Shown here: positions 17,365-25,948 of the stretch, piece by piece
How the letters are laid out: each line of letters starts with the position of its first letter
Position numbering within the stretch: the stretch's first letter is position 1
Origin: Desulfovibrio desulfuricans
Lineage (GTDB): Bacteria; Desulfobacterota; Desulfovibrionia; Desulfovibrionales; Desulfovibrionaceae
DNA length: 64,000 bases
Assembly: GCF_024460775.1 (NCBI RefSeq)
Contig: NZ_JANFYZ010000011.1
Span: 1 to 64,000 of the forward strand
Direction of reading: 5' to 3'
Notes under the pieces: model-generated
What the model was told of the DNA's origin: nothing
Seen by the model: only the letters and a program-made list of their open reading frames with translations
The model's database searches: none
Translations under genes and position numbers: made by a program

Positions 17365-18144
17365 ATGGGCATGCAAGATCAACAAAAACCGACCGTCCAC
17401 ATGCCGACCCAGCGGGTCATTTCACTCCTTGAAGCTCTGGCTGATACAGAACACGGCCTCACGCTTACCCAGCTTGCCCAGTGCATCGGCAGCAGCAAGG
17501 GCACTATTTCGCCCATTCTTGAGACCCTGCAACAGCATGATTTTGTTCGCAGAGACAAACTCTCTGGCCGGTATGAACTGGGCCGGGGCCTGTACCTTTT
17601 TTCAGAAGGTTTCCGTACGCAAGATCCCCTCATGGCGCAGGCGCAGGCCTGCATGCGGCAGGTGGTGGACGCCTGCGCCGAAATCTGCCAGCTGGGCATT
17701 CTCTCTCATACCGAAGTGCTCTACATAGCCAAGGTGGATTCGCGCGAGCCTATCCAGATCATTTCCCGCGTGGGGTCGCGCATGCCAGCCCGCAAAACGG
17801 CTCTCGGCAAGGCGCTGCTCAGCCAGTGCAAAAGGGAGGAAGTGGTCGCCCTTTTTGCCGGGGAGCTCTGCACCGAGCCTTTTGACATGGACGCCTTTCT
17901 GGAAGAGCTGCAAAAGGTACGTCAGGGGGCCATTGCCAGAGATATTGGCGAAATCAACCCGCAGCTGCATTGCTATGCAGTGCCCGTTACCTTTGCCGGA
18001 CGCGTGGACTGCGCCATGAGCGTCTCCCTGCCCGCCTTCCGCGACACGCCGGAGAAACACCAACAGGTTGAGAGCGAACTTCGCAAGGCTGTGGCAAAAC
18101 TTGAACAGTTCATGGACGAAACGCACGAATGCTTCTGCCCCTAG
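17365..18144 (+). CDS. IclR-family transcriptional regulator of the sugar-acid operon
   Basis: 259-residue regulator with an N-terminal winged helix-turn-helix (residues about 10-75, RVISLLEALADTEHGLTLTQLA and GTISPILETLQQH) and an IclR effector domain (GRGLYLFSEGF through the C-terminus, with GSRMPARKTALGKALLS). Members of this family bind as dimers or tetramers to palindromes and respond to small acids. It is divergent from gntP-yjhH-yjhG, like YjhI/YagI in E. coli. The start at 17365 begins the canonical N-terminus; upstream in-frame codons encode a lysine-rich stretch that lies in the promoter. Confidence 0.9.
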   Translation: MGMQDQQKPTVHMPTQRVISLLEALADTEHGLTLTQLAQCIGSSKGTISPILETLQQHDFVRRDKLSGRYELGRGLYLFSEGFRTQDPLMAQAQACMRQVVDACAEICQLGILSHTEVLYIAKVDSREPIQIISRVGSRMPARKTALGKALLSQCKREEVVALFAGELCTEPFDMDAFLEELQKVRQGAIARDIGEINPQLHCYAVPVTFAGRVDCAMSVSLPAFRDTPEKHQQVESELRKAVAKLEQFMDETHECFCP

Positions 18145-18291
18145 GCCTGTGGGCAGACTGGCATTTAAATATTTTGCGGGGATGGGGCTTTTTGCATAAG
18201 GGCATCCAGCAGCCCCGCTCTTATTACTTCAAAATATTGCAGGGATCACCGGCCAGAAACAGGCCCGCGCTTGCCTGCCGCCCATAAAAAA

Positions 18292-18324
18292 AGCCCCTCT
18301 GCCGGACATCCCAGCGGAGGGGCT
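18292..18324. terminator. Bidirectional terminator between iclR and hpt
   Basis: AGCCCCTCTGC and GCGGAGGGGCT arms (one G-T pair, 11-nt loop) with T5 after the right arm and A7 before the left arm, so it functions on both strands for two converging genes. Confidence 0.88.
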
Positions 18325-18346
18325 CAACTTTTTCAGCAAAGTCAGC

Positions 18347-18685
18347 CTACTGCGTCATAAAGGCGTGCATGGTCACAAGCGTGTCCATGTGCGCGGCAGA
18401 AAAATGGCTCATGGCGCGGTCGGTATCCGCCCCGGCCTTTACGGCCATCTCAAGCTCAAGCGCAGCGGCGGCCAGCGCCTTGGCCCCCAGGTTGGCGGCT
18501 GCTCCCTTGGTGCTGTGCACAAGGTTGCGGGCTTCTTCCATGTTGCCGCTCTTCAGGGCCTGAGCCACCTTTGACGGGGTGTCGCGCTCCGTTTCAATAA
18601 ACTTGGCAAGCAGCTTGACGTACATGTCGCGCTTGTTGAGCACCCTGGCAATGGCTTCCTTCCAATCCAAAACTTCCTCGGTCAT
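18347..18685 (-). CDS. Stand-alone histidine phosphotransfer (Hpt) protein
   Basis: 112-residue all-helical cytoplasmic protein. The motif LVHSTKGAAANLGA at residues 56-69 contains the phospho-accepting histidine (His57) followed by the usual Lys-Gly-x-Ala pattern. Such proteins relay phosphate between hybrid kinases and response regulators. No kinase or regulator lies nearby, so its partners are unknown. The start at 18685 is chosen for the AAGGA site and because upstream in-frame sequence contains a terminator-like hairpin. Confidence 0.85.
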   Translation of the reverse strand: MTEEVLDWKEAIARVLNKRDMYVKLLAKFIETERDTPSKVAQALKSGNMEEARNLVHSTKGAAANLGAKALAAAALELEMAVKAGADTDRAMSHFSAAHMDTLVTMHAFMTQ

Positions 18686-18710
18686 GTTGTCCTTCTTGGC
18701 GCAGGTTAAG

Positions 18711-18729
18711 AAAAAGCGGCAAGCCGCTT
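18711..18729 (-). terminator. Terminator-like hairpin in the leader of the hpt gene
   Basis: AAGCGGC, two bases, GCCGCTT, then TTTTT on the minus strand, only 26 bases before the hpt start. It may end an upstream transcript or act as an attenuator. The surrounding gap 18686-18991 (306 bases) contains no convincing gene. Confidence 0.45.
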
Positions 18730-18991
18730 GCAGTAATAACGCGGTCGGCATCCCCAAACCCGGATAAGCCGCTAATACCCCCTGGCGGCGCACCCGGCAG
18801 GCTGGCGATACATGCCGTAACGGCGTCAGTCTGCTGGGCGAATACTGCCAGCAACAAATTACCCTGACAAGGACTTTATGCGCCAAACATAAAGACAGGT
18901 AATCCAGAACAATTTCAAGGTATTTGCAGCTTCCTTCAGGGGATTGAAAGCTGTTAGCGATCCTTTACGGACACTGCGGGTTCGTGACCAG

Positions 18992-20236
18992 CTAGTAGGT
19001 CAGGTTTTCTGGCAGCACACAAAAATCCGCAGGCCCGCCCTTTTCCAGCCGCCCTGCCCCGCAGCCCAGCAAATTCAGGGCGGCAGCGCCATTAACCGTC
19101 AGCATGCGCACCAGGGCTTCCGGCGGCACGTCCATGGTTTCGCGCAGCCACACCGCCTCCTTGCGCACGTCCAGATCGCGGTTGGAGGTCAGCCCGTCCG
19201 TGCCAAGGCACAGCAGCGCGCCGCTTTCCATAAGCTCGCGCACAGGCGGCACCCCAACTCCAAGATTGCGGTTCGAGCGCGGGCACAGGCACAGGGCCGC
19301 GCCGCTGGCTGCCAGCACTTCCACTTCCTGCGCGTCAAGCTGCACGCCGTGCACGGCCAGAGTACCGGGGCCGAGCAGGCCCAGCTTTACCGCATAGGCC
19401 AGCGGGCGCAAACCGGGCGCAGACCAGTCTGGCGGCAGCACAACCCCGGCGTACAGGTCGCGCAAAGGCCCGCTGCCCGATGTGAGCAGCTGGGTTTCTT
19501 CGGGCGATTCCGCAAGGTGGAAGGAAAACACGCGCCCCATGCGGGAGCAGTCCTGCCGCGCGGCGCTGAGGATTTCCGGCCCGGTGGAATACAGGGCATG
19601 CCCGCCGGGAGCGCAACGGGCCATGAGAAAGGGATCATCAGCCAGAGCCTGGCGGCAACGCGGCGGCCAGGGGCGCTCACCATCGGCAAAGGGCGCGCCA
19701 AAGCCAAACCATTCGCAAAAATGGCTTGCGGTCAGCCCTGCCTCATTGCAGGCCGCATCAGCCAGAACCGTGCCGCCGGGCAGGGAGCCAGTGATGTTGC
19801 CCACATACAGCGTGCCGTACAGGGCCAGTGCGGCGCAGGCGCTTTCCACGGCATCCGCCTGCGGGGCCGCGCCAAGAAGGGGAATGAGGCTTTGCAGCCA
19901 GGCGGTGAAGCCGCGCCCCCAGCGCGTTTTCTCCGCCAGATGCGAAAGTTCCAGATGCGTGTGCGCGTTGACGCAGGCAGGGGCGAGGCAGACAGCGCCC
20001 ACATCGCGCACCAGCGTACCTGCGGGTAGTTTGGCCTGCGACCACGGCAAAACATCCTCCACCAGTCCGTCGCGCACCAGCAGCACGCCGTTGTCGATCT
20101 TTTTCAACGGGGCAAAGAGGCGGGCGGCCCGTGCAGGACCTTCGCCGCCAAGGGTCAGAATGCTTTTGGCCCTGATGGCCAGCAAGGCCTCCGACGGCTC
20201 GTCAGATTCAGGAGATTCCGTGTTTTCCGGGTTCAT
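18992..20236 (-). CDS. Amidohydrolase, possibly aminodeoxyfutalosine deaminase-like
   Basis: 414-residue metal-dependent deaminase/hydrolase. Motifs are VNAHTHLELSHL (metal HxH) near residue 85, SFHLAESPEE, AVHGVQLDAQEVEVL, and LGTDGLTSN with the catalytic Asp. The NAHTHLELS pattern recalls the clade that contains aminofutalosine deaminase of the futalosine menaquinone pathway, but other purine or guanine-type substrates are possible, so no symbol is given. The ATG at 20236 follows GGAGG; upstream codons would overlap the YitT gene. It is the last gene of a three-gene operon (TSUP, YitT, amidohydrolase) with a 13-base gap. Confidence 0.8.
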   Translation of the reverse strand: MNPENTESPESDEPSEALLAIRAKSILTLGGEGPARAARLFAPLKKIDNGVLLVRDGLVEDVLPWSQAKLPAGTLVRDVGAVCLAPACVNAHTHLELSHLAEKTRWGRGFTAWLQSLIPLLGAAPQADAVESACAALALYGTLYVGNITGSLPGGTVLADAACNEAGLTASHFCEWFGFGAPFADGERPWPPRCRQALADDPFLMARCAPGGHALYSTGPEILSAARQDCSRMGRVFSFHLAESPEETQLLTSGSGPLRDLYAGVVLPPDWSAPGLRPLAYAVKLGLLGPGTLAVHGVQLDAQEVEVLAASGAALCLCPRSNRNLGVGVPPVRELMESGALLCLGTDGLTSNRDLDVRKEAVWLRETMDVPPEALVRMLTVNGAAALNLLGCGAGRLEKGGPADFCVLPENLTY

Positions 20237-20249
20237 GGGGCCTCCGCCG

Positions 20250-21116
20250 TCAACGGCTTCTGCGGGCAAACTGCCCACCGGACACATAGAATGTGTTTTC
20301 CACAATGAACAGGGCGCGCGGGTCAATGCTGAACACCAGATTCTCCAGCCGCTTGAGCGCCACATTGTTGGTGACGGTGAGCAGAATTTCGCGGTCCGAG
20401 CCGGAGTAGGCCCCCTTGCCGCGCACAAGCGTAGCGCCAAAGCGCTCTGTCACCAGGATGGCCTCGCTGATTTCTTCACCGTGGTCAGAAATGATCATAA
20501 CGAGCTTGCGCCGGTTGAACAGGCCCAGCACATACTCCAGCGTACTGGCCGAAATGAACATCATCAGCATGGAAGCAACAATAAGATCCAGCGCCATGTG
20601 CGAGGCCGCCGTAAGAAACAGCAGGGAGTTGAACAGAAAATTGAATTGCCCGATGGGCACGTTCCAGCGTTCCTTGAGCAGCACGGCAACCACATCCGTA
20701 CCGCCGCTGCTGCCAAGGGTGCGCAGCATGATGCCGCAGGCTGCGCCGTGCAGCACCCCGCCCACCACTGTGGCGTACACTTCGTTGGTAATAGGAATTT
20801 CGAACGCTATGAAAAAACTGAACAATGTGGTGCAAAGGGTACCGTAGGCCGTGTAGAGCAAAAATCGTTTGCCCACGCAAAACCAGCCCAAAGCATACAC
20901 AGGCACGCACAACATGGAATACCAGACCAGCGGCGTGAGCGTGCCTGTCCAGTAATTGACCAGCAGGCCCACGCCCATGACCCCCCCGGAAAGGAAGCCA
21001 TGGGGCGCGGCCACGCTCTGAATGCATATGGCCATAAGAACCGACCCCAGCGTAAGCCAGAGCAGGTTCCAGACCACCGATTCGGCCAGAGCCTTGTTGT
21101 ACGACTGAAGCTTCAT
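20250..21116 (-). CDS. YitT-family membrane protein with DUF2179 domain
   Basis: 288 residues. There are about five or six membrane segments in residues 12-190, including the family pattern GFLSGGVMGVGLLVNY and GSSGGTDVVAVLL, followed by a cytoplasmic DUF2179 domain (residues about 205-280, MIISDHGEEISEAI, then RGATLVRGKGAYSG-like sequence). The family function is unknown. It is nine bases downstream of a TSUP exporter gene and 13 upstream of the amidohydrolase gene, so the three are likely cotranscribed. Confidence 0.88.
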   Translation of the reverse strand: MKLQSYNKALAESVVWNLLWLTLGSVLMAICIQSVAAPHGFLSGGVMGVGLLVNYWTGTLTPLVWYSMLCVPVYALGWFCVGKRFLLYTAYGTLCTTLFSFFIAFEIPITNEVYATVVGGVLHGAACGIMLRTLGSSGGTDVVAVLLKERWNVPIGQFNFLFNSLLFLTAASHMALDLIVASMLMMFISASTLEYVLGLFNRRKLVMIISDHGEEISEAILVTERFGATLVRGKGAYSGSDREILLTVTNNVALKRLENLVFSIDPRALFIVENTFYVSGGQFARRSR

Positions 21117-21125
21117 GGGTCTACG

Positions 21126-21923
21126 TTACACCAGGCCCCAGATCATCTTCAAGGCCACAAGGATCAAAAAACAGGCAAAACCTTTCTTGAGCTTATCGGC
21201 AGGCAATGCATGCGAAAGCTTTGCGCCAAGCGGGGCGGTCATAAAGCTGGCTGTGGCAATGCCCAGCAGCGCCCACAGGTTCACAAAGCCAAGCGACATG
21301 GCGGGCAGATCGGGTCTGCCCCAGCCGCCCACAATAAAGCCCAGCGTACCCGCCACGGCAATGGGAAAACCAATGGCGGCGGAGGTGCCCACAGCATGGT
21401 GCAGCGGCACGTTGCAAAAAGTCATGAACGGCACGGAAAGCGTACCGCCGCCGATACCCACAAAGCTCGACACAAGGCCTATGACGCCGCCCACGCCGGC
21501 GGTTCCCATCTTGCCGGGCAGATCGCGGCTGGCCGGGGGCCGGTAGTTGGAGAGCATCTGCGCCGACACAAAGAGAATAAAGCAGATAAAAAATATCTTC
21601 AGGAACATTGTGGGCATATGGGTGGCAATAAGGCCGCCGAAGAACGTGCCCACAAGAATGCCGGGGGTAATGGCCTTGAAAATATCCCAGTGCACGGCGC
21701 CACGGGCATTATGCGCCCGCGCGCTGGAGATGGAAGTGATCATGATGCTGGCAAGCGATGTGCCGAGCGCCATCTGCTGCACATACTGGGCGGGAACTCC
21801 CACGGTGGGGAAAATGGCAACCATCAGGGGCACCAGAACAATACCGCCGCCAACACCCAGAAGCCCGGCCAGAACACCGGCCACAGCCCCGCACAAGACG
21901 TAGGCCACAAGAGACACAAGCAT
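21126..21923 (-). CDS. TSUP-family (TauE/SafE) sulfite/sulfonate exporter
   Basis: 265-residue inner-membrane protein with about eight hydrophobic segments. It shows the duplicated family motif: GLLGVGGGIVLVPL in the first half and SSFVGIGGGTLSVPF in the second. TSUP proteins export sulfite, sulfonates or related anions, plausible in a sulfate reducer but not proven here. The start at 21923 is set by GAGGAGAA. A much longer frame reaching 22238 runs through the pyrB leader region and is not used. Confidence 0.88.
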   Translation of the reverse strand: MLVSLVAYVLCGAVAGVLAGLLGVGGGIVLVPLMVAIFPTVGVPAQYVQQMALGTSLASIMITSISSARAHNARGAVHWDIFKAITPGILVGTFFGGLIATHMPTMFLKIFFICFILFVSAQMLSNYRPPASRDLPGKMGTAGVGGVIGLVSSFVGIGGGTLSVPFMTFCNVPLHHAVGTSAAIGFPIAVAGTLGFIVGGWGRPDLPAMSLGFVNLWALLGIATASFMTAPLGAKLSHALPADKLKKGFACFLILVALKMIWGLV

Positions 21924-22034
21924 GTGGTTCTCCTCGCTGAAGATACTTACAGCCGCGCCGCAAAACGTCTGCATCGGTGCGCGGTACGCCCTACAACTAG
22001 ACAATGCCCCTGCAAGCGTCAACCGACTTTTTGC

Positions 22035-22063
22035 TTTACAAAGCGCCCAAGCGCGCCTACATT
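22035..22063 (+). promoter_or_regulatory. Candidate promoter of the pyrB leader
   Basis: TTTACA at 22035-22040, a 17-bp spacer, TACATT at 22058-22063. The expected start of transcription falls around 22070, only a base or two before the leader ATG at 22072, which would make the leader peptide mRNA leaderless. Confidence 0.45.
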
Positions 22064-22071
22064 TGCTACTT

Positions 22072-22185
22072 ATGAAGACCAACGCCCGTTTGCGCAATTT
22101 CCTATGGCAGGGCAAGCACAGCGCCCCCGGCCTTCCTGATTTTTTTCGCATTTGCAGGCGTTTTTCGTATTCCCCCGTTGTATAG
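22072..22185 (+). CDS. Candidate pyrL-like leader peptide of the pyrBC operon
   Basis: A 37-codon open frame (MKTNARLRN... ending ...RRFSYSPVV) whose stop codon lies in the loop of the terminator before pyrB. The frame contains two uridine tracts (T7 at 22140-22146 and T5 at 22161-22165) encoding PDFFR and RRFS. This is the layout of E. coli pyrL: a translated leader with U-rich RNA polymerase pause sites that overlaps the attenuator, so that low UTP slows polymerase, the ribosome catches up and the terminator cannot fold. No Shine-Dalgarno site is seen; translation would have to be leaderless or weak. Recognised by architecture only. Confidence 0.5.
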   Translation: MKTNARLRNFLWQGKHSAPGLPDFFRICRRFSYSPVV

Positions 22186-22202
22186 CAACGGGGATTTTTT
22201 TT
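22173..22202 (+). terminator. Attenuator/terminator immediately upstream of pyrB
   Basis: CCCCGTTG, loop TATAG, CAACGGGG (22173-22193), then A and T8 (22195-22202): a textbook intrinsic terminator 22 bases before the pyrB ATG. No complete gene other than the candidate leader peptide precedes it on this strand, so its natural role is control of pyrBC. Confidence 0.85.
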
Positions 22203-22224
22203 GACCTTTTTACCACGCAACGTC

Positions 22225-23181
22225 ATGAATACCGACAATCGCTACCACTGGCCCCACAAAGACCTGCTGGACGTCACCCAACTGAGCGCGGAAGACACCA
22301 TGCACCTGCTGGACCTGGCCGCCAGCTTTCAGGAAATCAACAGCCGTCCGGTCAAAAAGGTGCCGACCCTCAAGGGCAAGACCGTTGTGCTGTTTTTCGT
22401 GGAAAACAGCACCCGCACCAAGACGTCCTTTGACGTGGCGGGCAAACGCCTTTCCGCCGACACCTATTCCCTGGCAAAATCAGGCTCAAGCCTGAACAAG
22501 GGCGAAAGCCTCAAGGATACGGGCCTCACCCTTCAGGCCATGGGGCCGGATGTCATTGTCATCCGCCACCCAAGCAGCGGCGCGGCGCGCTTTCTTGCAG
22601 AGCTGCTGCCCTGCGGCATCGTCAACGGCGGCGATGGCTGGCATGCCCACCCCACCCAAGCCCTGCTCGACTGCTACAGCCTGCGGCAGGCGTGGCAAAA
22701 CCGTTTTGCCGGGCGCACCCTGCTGATTCTGGGCGATATTGCCCACAGCCGCGTGGCCCGTTCAAACATGCACCTGCTCACCATGCTGGGCGTCAAGGTG
22801 CGTCTGTGCGCCCCGCGCACCCTGCTGCCCGCCGGGGTGGATCACTGGCCCGTGGAAATCTATACGGAGCTGGACAAAGCCGTGCGCGATGTGGACGCCG
22901 TCATGTGTTTGCGCCTGCAACTTGAACGCCAGCAGGCGGGCCTGTTGCCCGACCTTGCGGAATATTCCCGCCGTTTCTGCCTTGGCTCCAGCCAGCTGGC
23001 CCTTGCCGCGCCCGAGGCCAAGGTTTTGCATCCCGGCCCCATGAACCGTGGGCTTGAAATTTCCAATGACATAGCAGACGCCCCCGCGAGCCTGGTGCTG
23101 AATCAGGTGGCCGCAGGCGTCGCCACGCGCATGGCCGTGCTCTATCTGCTGGCCACGCGCAACGATGGAGTACGCGCATGA
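22225..23181 (+). CDS. pyrB: Aspartate carbamoyltransferase catalytic subunit
   Basis: 318-residue enzyme that joins carbamoyl phosphate and aspartate in pyrimidine synthesis. Motifs: carbamoyl-phosphate loop [10 protein letters not shown] near residue 60, [21 protein letters not shown], and LHPGPMNRG near the C-terminus. The start is placed at ATG 22225 because the WPHKDLLDV opening is typical; no clear ribosome site precedes it. A TTG at 22201 has GGGGA at a good distance (inside the attenuator stem) and cannot be excluded. It overlaps pyrC by four bases. No pyrI regulatory chain is present, so the enzyme probably assembles with PyrC. Confidence 0.95.
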   Translation: MNTDNRYHWPHKDLLDVTQLSAEDTMHLLDLAASFQEINSRPVKKVPTLKGKTVVLFFVENSTRTKTSFDVAGKRLSADTYSLAKSGSSLNKGESLKDTGLTLQAMGPDVIVIRHPSSGAARFLAELLPCGIVNGGDGWHAHPTQALLDCYSLRQAWQNRFAGRTLLILGDIAHSRVARSNMHLLTMLGVKVRLCAPRTLLPAGVDHWPVEIYTELDKAVRDVDAVMCLRLQLERQQAGLLPDLAEYSRRFCLGSSQLALAAPEAKVLHPGPMNRGLEISNDIADAPASLVLNQVAAGVATRMAVLYLLATRNDGVRA

Positions 23182-24437
23182 GCCTCTTGATAAAGAACGC
23201 ACGCCACCTTGAAGCCCCGGTAGACCTGCTGGTGCGGCACGGCAAGATTGTCACCATGACCCCGGCAGGCCACCACGCCTACGACAGCCGCGAAGTTTTT
23301 GACGCCAAAGACCTTGTGCTCATGCCCAGTTGCATCGACGCCCACGTGCACCTGCGCGAACCGGGCTTTGAATACAAGGAAGACATCGCCTCCGGCCTCG
23401 AGGCCGCCGCGCGGGGCGGCTTTGGCGCGGTGATGTGCATGGCCAACACCAAGCCCGTCAACGACACGGCCAGCATTACGCGCGCCATGCTCGACAGCGC
23501 CCGCAAAAGCCACCCCAATGGCCCGCGCCTCCACCCCATTGCCGCCGCCACCGTGGGCCTCAAGGGCGAGGAAATGGCCCCCCTCGCGGAACTCAAGGAA
23601 GCGGGCTGCGTGGCTATTTCCAACGATGGCCGCCCGCTGGAAAACGCGGAGCTTGTGCGGCGCATCATGGAATACGGCGCGGACCTCGATCTGGTGCTCA
23701 TAGACCACTGCGAAGACCCGCATCTGGCTAAGGGCTGGCGCATGCACGAAGGCGTGACCAGCGGCCTGCTGGGCGTCAAAGGACAGCCCGCCGCTGGCGA
23801 GGCCAATCAGGCCATGCGCGACATCATGCTGGCCGAATACCTCGGCGTACCCGTGCATATCGCCCATGTTTCCGCAGCGCTGACCGTTGACTGCATCGCC
23901 TGGGGCAAGGCGCGCGGCGTCAAGGTGACTGCCGAAACCTGCCCTCACTATCTGCTGCTGGATGAAACCGCCCTTGAGGGCTACAACACCCAGGCCAAGG
24001 TCAGCCCCCCCCTGCGCACCGCCGCAGACCGCGAGGCCTTGCGCCGCGCCGTGAAAAACGGCACCATCGACATACTCGCCACAGACCACGCCCCCCACGC
24101 CGCCCACGAAAAAGAAGGCACCCTGGACGATGCCATGTGCGGCTTTACCGGGCTTGATCTGGCTGTCAGCCTCACCTGGGGGCTGGTGGCAGAAGGCGTG
24201 CTGACAGAGGCCGATGTGCACCGGCTGTGGAGCCGCCGCCCGGCAGAAATTTTCAACCTGCCCTGCAACGGCTTTACCCCCGGCGATCCAGCAGATTTCT
24301 TCCTGCTTGACCCGGACGAAACATGGGTTCCCGGGCCGGAAAACCTCTACTCCAAAAGCTGCAACACGCCATTTCTGGGGCAGCCCCTGCGCGGCAGGGT
24401 CAAGCACCACTGGATAGACGGCATGCAGCTGTTCTGA
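23178..24437 (+). CDS. pyrC: Dihydroorotase
   Basis: 419-residue class I dihydroorotase that cyclises carbamoyl aspartate. The zinc-binding [10 protein letters not shown] near residue 51, [18 protein letters not shown] and [10 protein letters not shown] are all present, so this is an active enzyme and not the degenerate PyrC-prime seen with some ATCases. The ATG overlaps the last codon of pyrB (ATGA), implying translational coupling and, by analogy with Aquifex, a PyrB-PyrC complex. Controlled with pyrB by the upstream attenuator. Confidence 0.95.
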   Translation: MSLLIKNARHLEAPVDLLVRHGKIVTMTPAGHHAYDSREVFDAKDLVLMPSCIDAHVHLREPGFEYKEDIASGLEAAARGGFGAVMCMANTKPVNDTASITRAMLDSARKSHPNGPRLHPIAAATVGLKGEEMAPLAELKEAGCVAISNDGRPLENAELVRRIMEYGADLDLVLIDHCEDPHLAKGWRMHEGVTSGLLGVKGQPAAGEANQAMRDIMLAEYLGVPVHIAHVSAALTVDCIAWGKARGVKVTAETCPHYLLLDETALEGYNTQAKVSPPLRTAADREALRRAVKNGTIDILATDHAPHAAHEKEGTLDDAMCGFTGLDLAVSLTWGLVAEGVLTEADVHRLWSRRPAEIFNLPCNGFTPGDPADFFLLDPDETWVPGPENLYSKSCNTPFLGQPLRGRVKHHWIDGMQLF

Positions 24438-24467
24438 TGCCCTGCGGGGATCATTACAGGGGGTTTT

Positions 24468-25928
24468 ATGTACCGCATTCTGCACGATCAGGAGCTGTTC
24501 CGCAGCCAGTGCCTCATCAATGGGCACTGGCGCGATGCGGCCGACAAAAGCGTTATTGAAGTCATTAATCCCGCCAACGGCAAGCAGTTGGGCACCGTGC
24601 CCAACTGCGGCGAGGCCGAAACCCGCGAGGCCATTGAGGCCGCGCAGGCGGCCTTTGCTGTCTGGAGCGCAAGAACGCCCCTGGAACGGGGCGCTCTGCT
24701 CCACGCCTGGGAACGCGCCATTGCAGAGAACATTGAAGACCTGGCACGTCTGCTCACCCTTGAAGAAGGCAAGCCTCTGGCCGAGGCCAGAGCAGAGATC
24801 CTTCAGGGTGCATCGTACTTTCCCTGGTTTGCGGAAGAAGCCCGCCGCTTCAGCGGCGAGGTCACGCCCGTATACCGTCACGGGGTGCAGGCCCTCACCC
24901 GTCATGCCCCAGTGGGCGTGGCGGCGGCCATCACGCCGTGGAACTTCCCCATGTCCATGATCCCACGCAAGGTGGCCCCTGCGCTGGCGGCGGGCTGCAC
25001 CATGGTGGTCAAACCCGCCAGCGCCACGCCGTACAGCGCGCTGGCAATGGCGGAACTGGCCGTGCGGGTGGGCATCCCCGCCGGGGTTTTCAACGTTGTT
25101 ACGGGCAGCGCGCGGCGCATCGGCAACGAGATCACCGCCAACCCGCTGGTGCGCAAGCTCAGCTTTACCGGCTCAACTACGGTGGGACTGCAACTGGCAA
25201 CCCAGTGCGGGCCTACCCTCAAGCGCATTTCCATGGAGCTTGGCGGCAACGCGCCCTTTATTGTGTTTGACGATGCGGATATGGACAAAGCCGTGACAAT
25301 GGCCATGGCCTGTAAATTCCGCAATGCCGGGCAAACATGCATCTGCGCCAACCGTTTTCTGGTGCAGAGCGGCGTGGTGGAGACCTTCGCCACCAATCTG
25401 CTCGACCACATAAGCGACATGCGCGTGGGCGACGGCCTCAAGCCGGAGACAGACATGGGGCCGCTTATCAATGCCGATGCCGTTGCCCACACTGATGCTC
25501 TGGTCAAGGACGCCGTGGAAAAAGGCGCGCAACTGCTGTTCGGCGGCAAACCGCACAGCCTTGGCGGGAATTTTTACGAACCTACCCTGTTGTTGGGCCT
25601 GACCCCGCAGATGCGTATTTTCCGCGAGGAGATCTTCGGCCCGGTGGCTGCCCTCATGACTTTTGACGATGAGGAAGAAGCCATTTCCCTTGCCAATGAT
25701 ACGGAATTCGGCCTGGCCTCCTATATCTGCACACGCGACATGCCGCGCATCTGGCGGCTGTTCAACAAATTGCAGTACGGCATGGCCGGCTTCAACGATG
25801 CGGGCCTTGCTGCCGCCGAAACACCCTTTGGCGGCGTGAAATTCAGCGGCATTGGCCGGGAAGGCAGCCGCGAAGGCCTTCAGGAATACATGGAAACCCA
25901 CTATGCCCTGCTGGGCGGGCTGAACTGA
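24468..25928 (+). CDS. gabD: NAD(P)-dependent succinate-semialdehyde-type dehydrogenase
   Basis: 486-residue aldehyde dehydrogenase. Cofactor-site TPWNFPMSMIPRK, Rossmann GSTTVG, general base Glu in MELGGNAPFIVFDDAD, and nucleophilic Cys in NAGQTCICANRFL are intact. The whole pattern is closest to GabD, which oxidises succinate semialdehyde to succinate, but related short-chain semialdehydes are possible. It lies 30 bases after pyrC and 20 before the MEMO gene in the same direction, so it may be carried on the pyr transcript despite no metabolic link. Confidence 0.85.
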   Translation: MYRILHDQELFRSQCLINGHWRDAADKSVIEVINPANGKQLGTVPNCGEAETREAIEAAQAAFAVWSARTPLERGALLHAWERAIAENIEDLARLLTLEEGKPLAEARAEILQGASYFPWFAEEARRFSGEVTPVYRHGVQALTRHAPVGVAAAITPWNFPMSMIPRKVAPALAAGCTMVVKPASATPYSALAMAELAVRVGIPAGVFNVVTGSARRIGNEITANPLVRKLSFTGSTTVGLQLATQCGPTLKRISMELGGNAPFIVFDDADMDKAVTMAMACKFRNAGQTCICANRFLVQSGVVETFATNLLDHISDMRVGDGLKPETDMGPLINADAVAHTDALVKDAVEKGAQLLFGGKPHSLGGNFYEPTLLLGLTPQMRIFREEIFGPVAALMTFDDEEEAISLANDTEFGLASYICTRDMPRIWRLFNKLQYGMAGFNDAGLAAAETPFGGVKFSGIGREGSREGLQEYMETHYALLGGLN

Positions 25929-25948
25929 CGCGCCAGCGAGGAGTACTC

